Shown here: piece by piece, positions 5,517 through 6,869 of the stretch
How the letters are laid out: every line of letters begins with the position of its first letter
Numbering within the stretch: position 1 is the stretch's first letter
DNA from: Acidimicrobiales bacterium
GTDB lineage: Bacteria > Actinomycetota > Acidimicrobiia > Acidimicrobiales > Poriferisodalaceae
Direction of reading: 5' to 3'
Assembly: GCA_030749275.1 (NCBI GenBank)
Contig: JASMKJ010000074.1
Location: forward strand, 1 to 6,869
DNA length: 6,869 bases
The notes under the pieces: model-generated
Seen by the model: the letters and a program-made list of their open reading frames with translations, nothing else
The model's database searches: none
Told to the model about the DNA's origin: nothing
Position numbers and translations under genes: made by a program

Positions 5517-6869
5517 TCAGTTGTCGAGTTTCAATGCCGAAACGAACGCTTCATTGGGCACTTCTACTCGCCCAATGGCTTTCATTTTCTTTTTTCCCTT
5601 CTTCTGCTGTTCGAGCAGTTTGCGCTTTCTTGTGATATCGCCGCCGTAACACTTAGCGAGAACATCTTTTCGCTTCGCTTTAACCGTTTCTCTAGCGATG
5701 ATTCTTCCCCCTAGTGCCGCGTGAATCGGGACATCGAACATTTGACGCGGAATGAGTTCGCGAAGTTTTTCTGTCATCCGACGCCCGTAGTCGTATGCGG
5801 AATCGCTGTGAACAATCGTGGAAAAAGCATCGACGGGTTCGCTATTGAGGAGCACATCTACCTTGACCAGTTTGTCTGCCTGGTAGCCCGAAGGCTCGTA
5901 ATCAAGACTCGCATAACCTTGAGTTCGGCTTTTGAGCTGATCAAAAAAGTCAGTGACTACTTCCGCAAGCGGAATTTGGTAGTGAAGTTCGACTCTTTCA
6001 GGTGAGAGATATTCCATTCGCTCCATTTTTCCTCTTCGGCTTTGGCAGAGTTCCATGACCGTTCCTGTGTAGTCAGATGGAGTCAAGATGCCTATACGCA
6101 GCATTGGTTCTTCTATTTGGTTGACACTGCCCATGTCCGGTAGATCCGATGGATTGTCCACCTCAAAGGTCTTTCCGTCGTCTGTGATTACCTTGTATGC
6201 AACTGATGGGGCAGTCGCTATGAGCGACAAATCAAACTCACGTTCCAGTCGTTCTCTAACAATTTCCATATGTAACAATCCCAAGAATCCACACCTGAAT
6301 CCGAAACCAAGTGCCCCCGATGTTTCTGGCTCGAAGGTGACTGAGGCGTCGTTGAGCTTCAATTTTTGAAGTGCTTCTCGAAGATCTGGATATTCGTCGC
6401 CGTCGACGGGGTACAGACCACAGAACACCATTGGTTTGGGATCTTCGTACCCTTCGAGCGGTTGTGTGGCGGGCCTTGAGGCAGTGGTCACCGTCTCTCC
6501 AGATTTGGCCTGACCGACATCTTTGATGCTCGCGATGAGGTAGCCGACTTCTCCGGGACCCAATTCATCGACTGGTGTGGCGTCTGGCGAACGTACACCG
6601 ATTTCTTCTGCGTCGTGAATTCCACCGGTTTGCATGAATCGAAGCTTGTCGCTGGTGCTGATGCGGCCGTTGACGATGCGCATCGAAGATACGACACCTC
6701 TGTATTGGTCGAAGTGGGAGTCAAAGATCAATGCCTGTAACGGGCCTTCAGCGTCACCTTCGGGCGCTGGAATTCGGTCAACTACTGCATCAAGTAACTC
6801 TGGGATTCCGTCGCCGGTCTTCGCTGAAATTTGCAGCACTTCATCCGCTGGTAGGCCAAGCACATTCTC
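5517..6869 (-). CDS. lepA: Elongation factor 4 (LepA), 5'-truncated by window edge
   Basis: LepA/EF4 is a ribosome-binding translational GTPase, related to EF-G, that acts on stalled or assembling ribosomes in the cytoplasm. The frame is open to the window end, so the first ~145 residues, holding GTPase motifs G1-G4, are missing; 450 residues are visible against about 600 for the family. The visible part starts just before the G5 motif (SAK, visible residues 15-17). It continues through domain II, the highly conserved domain III block [18 protein letters not shown] (186-203) and an EF-G-like domain V. It ends with the LepA-specific C-terminal domain and its lysine/arginine-rich stretch beginning [10 protein letters not shown] (408-432). 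The C-terminus is complete and ends in TGA. The GTG at 6863-6861 is an internal valine codon, not the start. It lies upstream of hrcA on the same strand, separated by 92 nt. Pairing of lepA with hrcA-dnaJ is common in actinobacteria, usually with hemW in between, which is not the case here. Confidence 0.97.
   Translation of the reverse strand, partial: ENVLGLPADEVLQISAKTGDGIPELLDAVVDRIPAPEGDAEGPLQALIFDSHFDQYRGVVSSMRIVNGRISTSDKLRFMQTGGIHDAEEIGVRSPDATPVDELGPGEVGYLIASIKDVGQAKSGETVTTASRPATQPLEGYEDPKPMVFCGLYPVDGDEYPDLREALQKLKLNDASVTFEPETSGALGFGFRCGFLGLLHMEIVRERLEREFDLSLIATAPSVAYKVITDDGKTFEVDNPSDLPDMGSVNQIEEPMLRIGILTPSDYTGTVMELCQSRRGKMERMEYLSPERVELHYQIPLAEVVTDFFDQLKSRTQGYASLDYEPSGYQADKLVKVDVLLNSEPVDAFSTIVHSDSAYDYGRRMTEKLRELIPRQMFDVPIHAALGGRIIARETVKAKRKDVLAKCYGGDITRKRKLLEQQKKGKKKMKAIGRVEVPNEAFVSALKLDN

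Noticed and set aside
5721..6005. Plus-strand open frame of 94 codons opposite lepA
   Set aside because: It overlaps highly conserved lepA coding sequence, has no recognisable ribosome-binding site or family resemblance, and is best explained as a shadow.

Overview
The window is a compact run of seven genes, all on the minus strand, with no gap over 92 bases. It is bacterial and almost certainly from an actinobacterium. The evidence is an hrcA-dnaJ (dnaJ2-type) pair next to lepA and rsmE, and a regulator that aligns along its whole length with Streptomyces BldD. Base composition looks moderate (near 50% GC by eye), not the high GC of Streptomyces. An Acidimicrobiia-like or other low-GC, possibly aquatic, actinobacterial lineage is a reasonable inference, but I cannot prove it from this window.

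Reading in the direction of transcription (from high to low coordinates), the first gene is lepA (EF4), whose 5' end lies beyond the window. After a 92-nt spacer come hrcA (heat-shock repressor), dnaJ (complete type I co-chaperone) and rsmE (16S rRNA m3U1498 methyltransferase). A BldD-like XRE regulator, a DUF2797 protein with a Cys4 cluster and a GIY-YIG-like core, and hemW (radical-SAM family heme chaperone) follow. From hrcA onward the junctions are 8, 6, 40 and 19 nt, then a 1-nt TGATG overlap, so these six genes are probably one transcription unit. A second TGATG at the hemW stop hints that the unit continues past the window edge.

Functionally this is a protein-quality, ribosome and heme maintenance cluster. 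LepA and RsmE act on the ribosome, HrcA and DnaJ handle heat-shock control and folding, and HemW delivers heme. The two unexpected members are the BldD-like regulator and the DUF2797 protein, which sit between rsmE and hemW.

The most interesting points are three. The BldD-like protein keeps the two-part arginine/acid signature that binds cyclic-di-GMP in Streptomyces BldD, in a variant form (RRE-x8-RRDD). Its gene has the only strong Shine-Dalgarno in the window, and that site can be fully paired in an 8-bp mRNA hairpin just downstream of the rsmE stop codon. The DUF2797 protein carries a residue pattern resembling a GIY-YIG nuclease core. I found no tRNA, rRNA, CRISPR array, insertion sequence or convincing rho-independent terminator.
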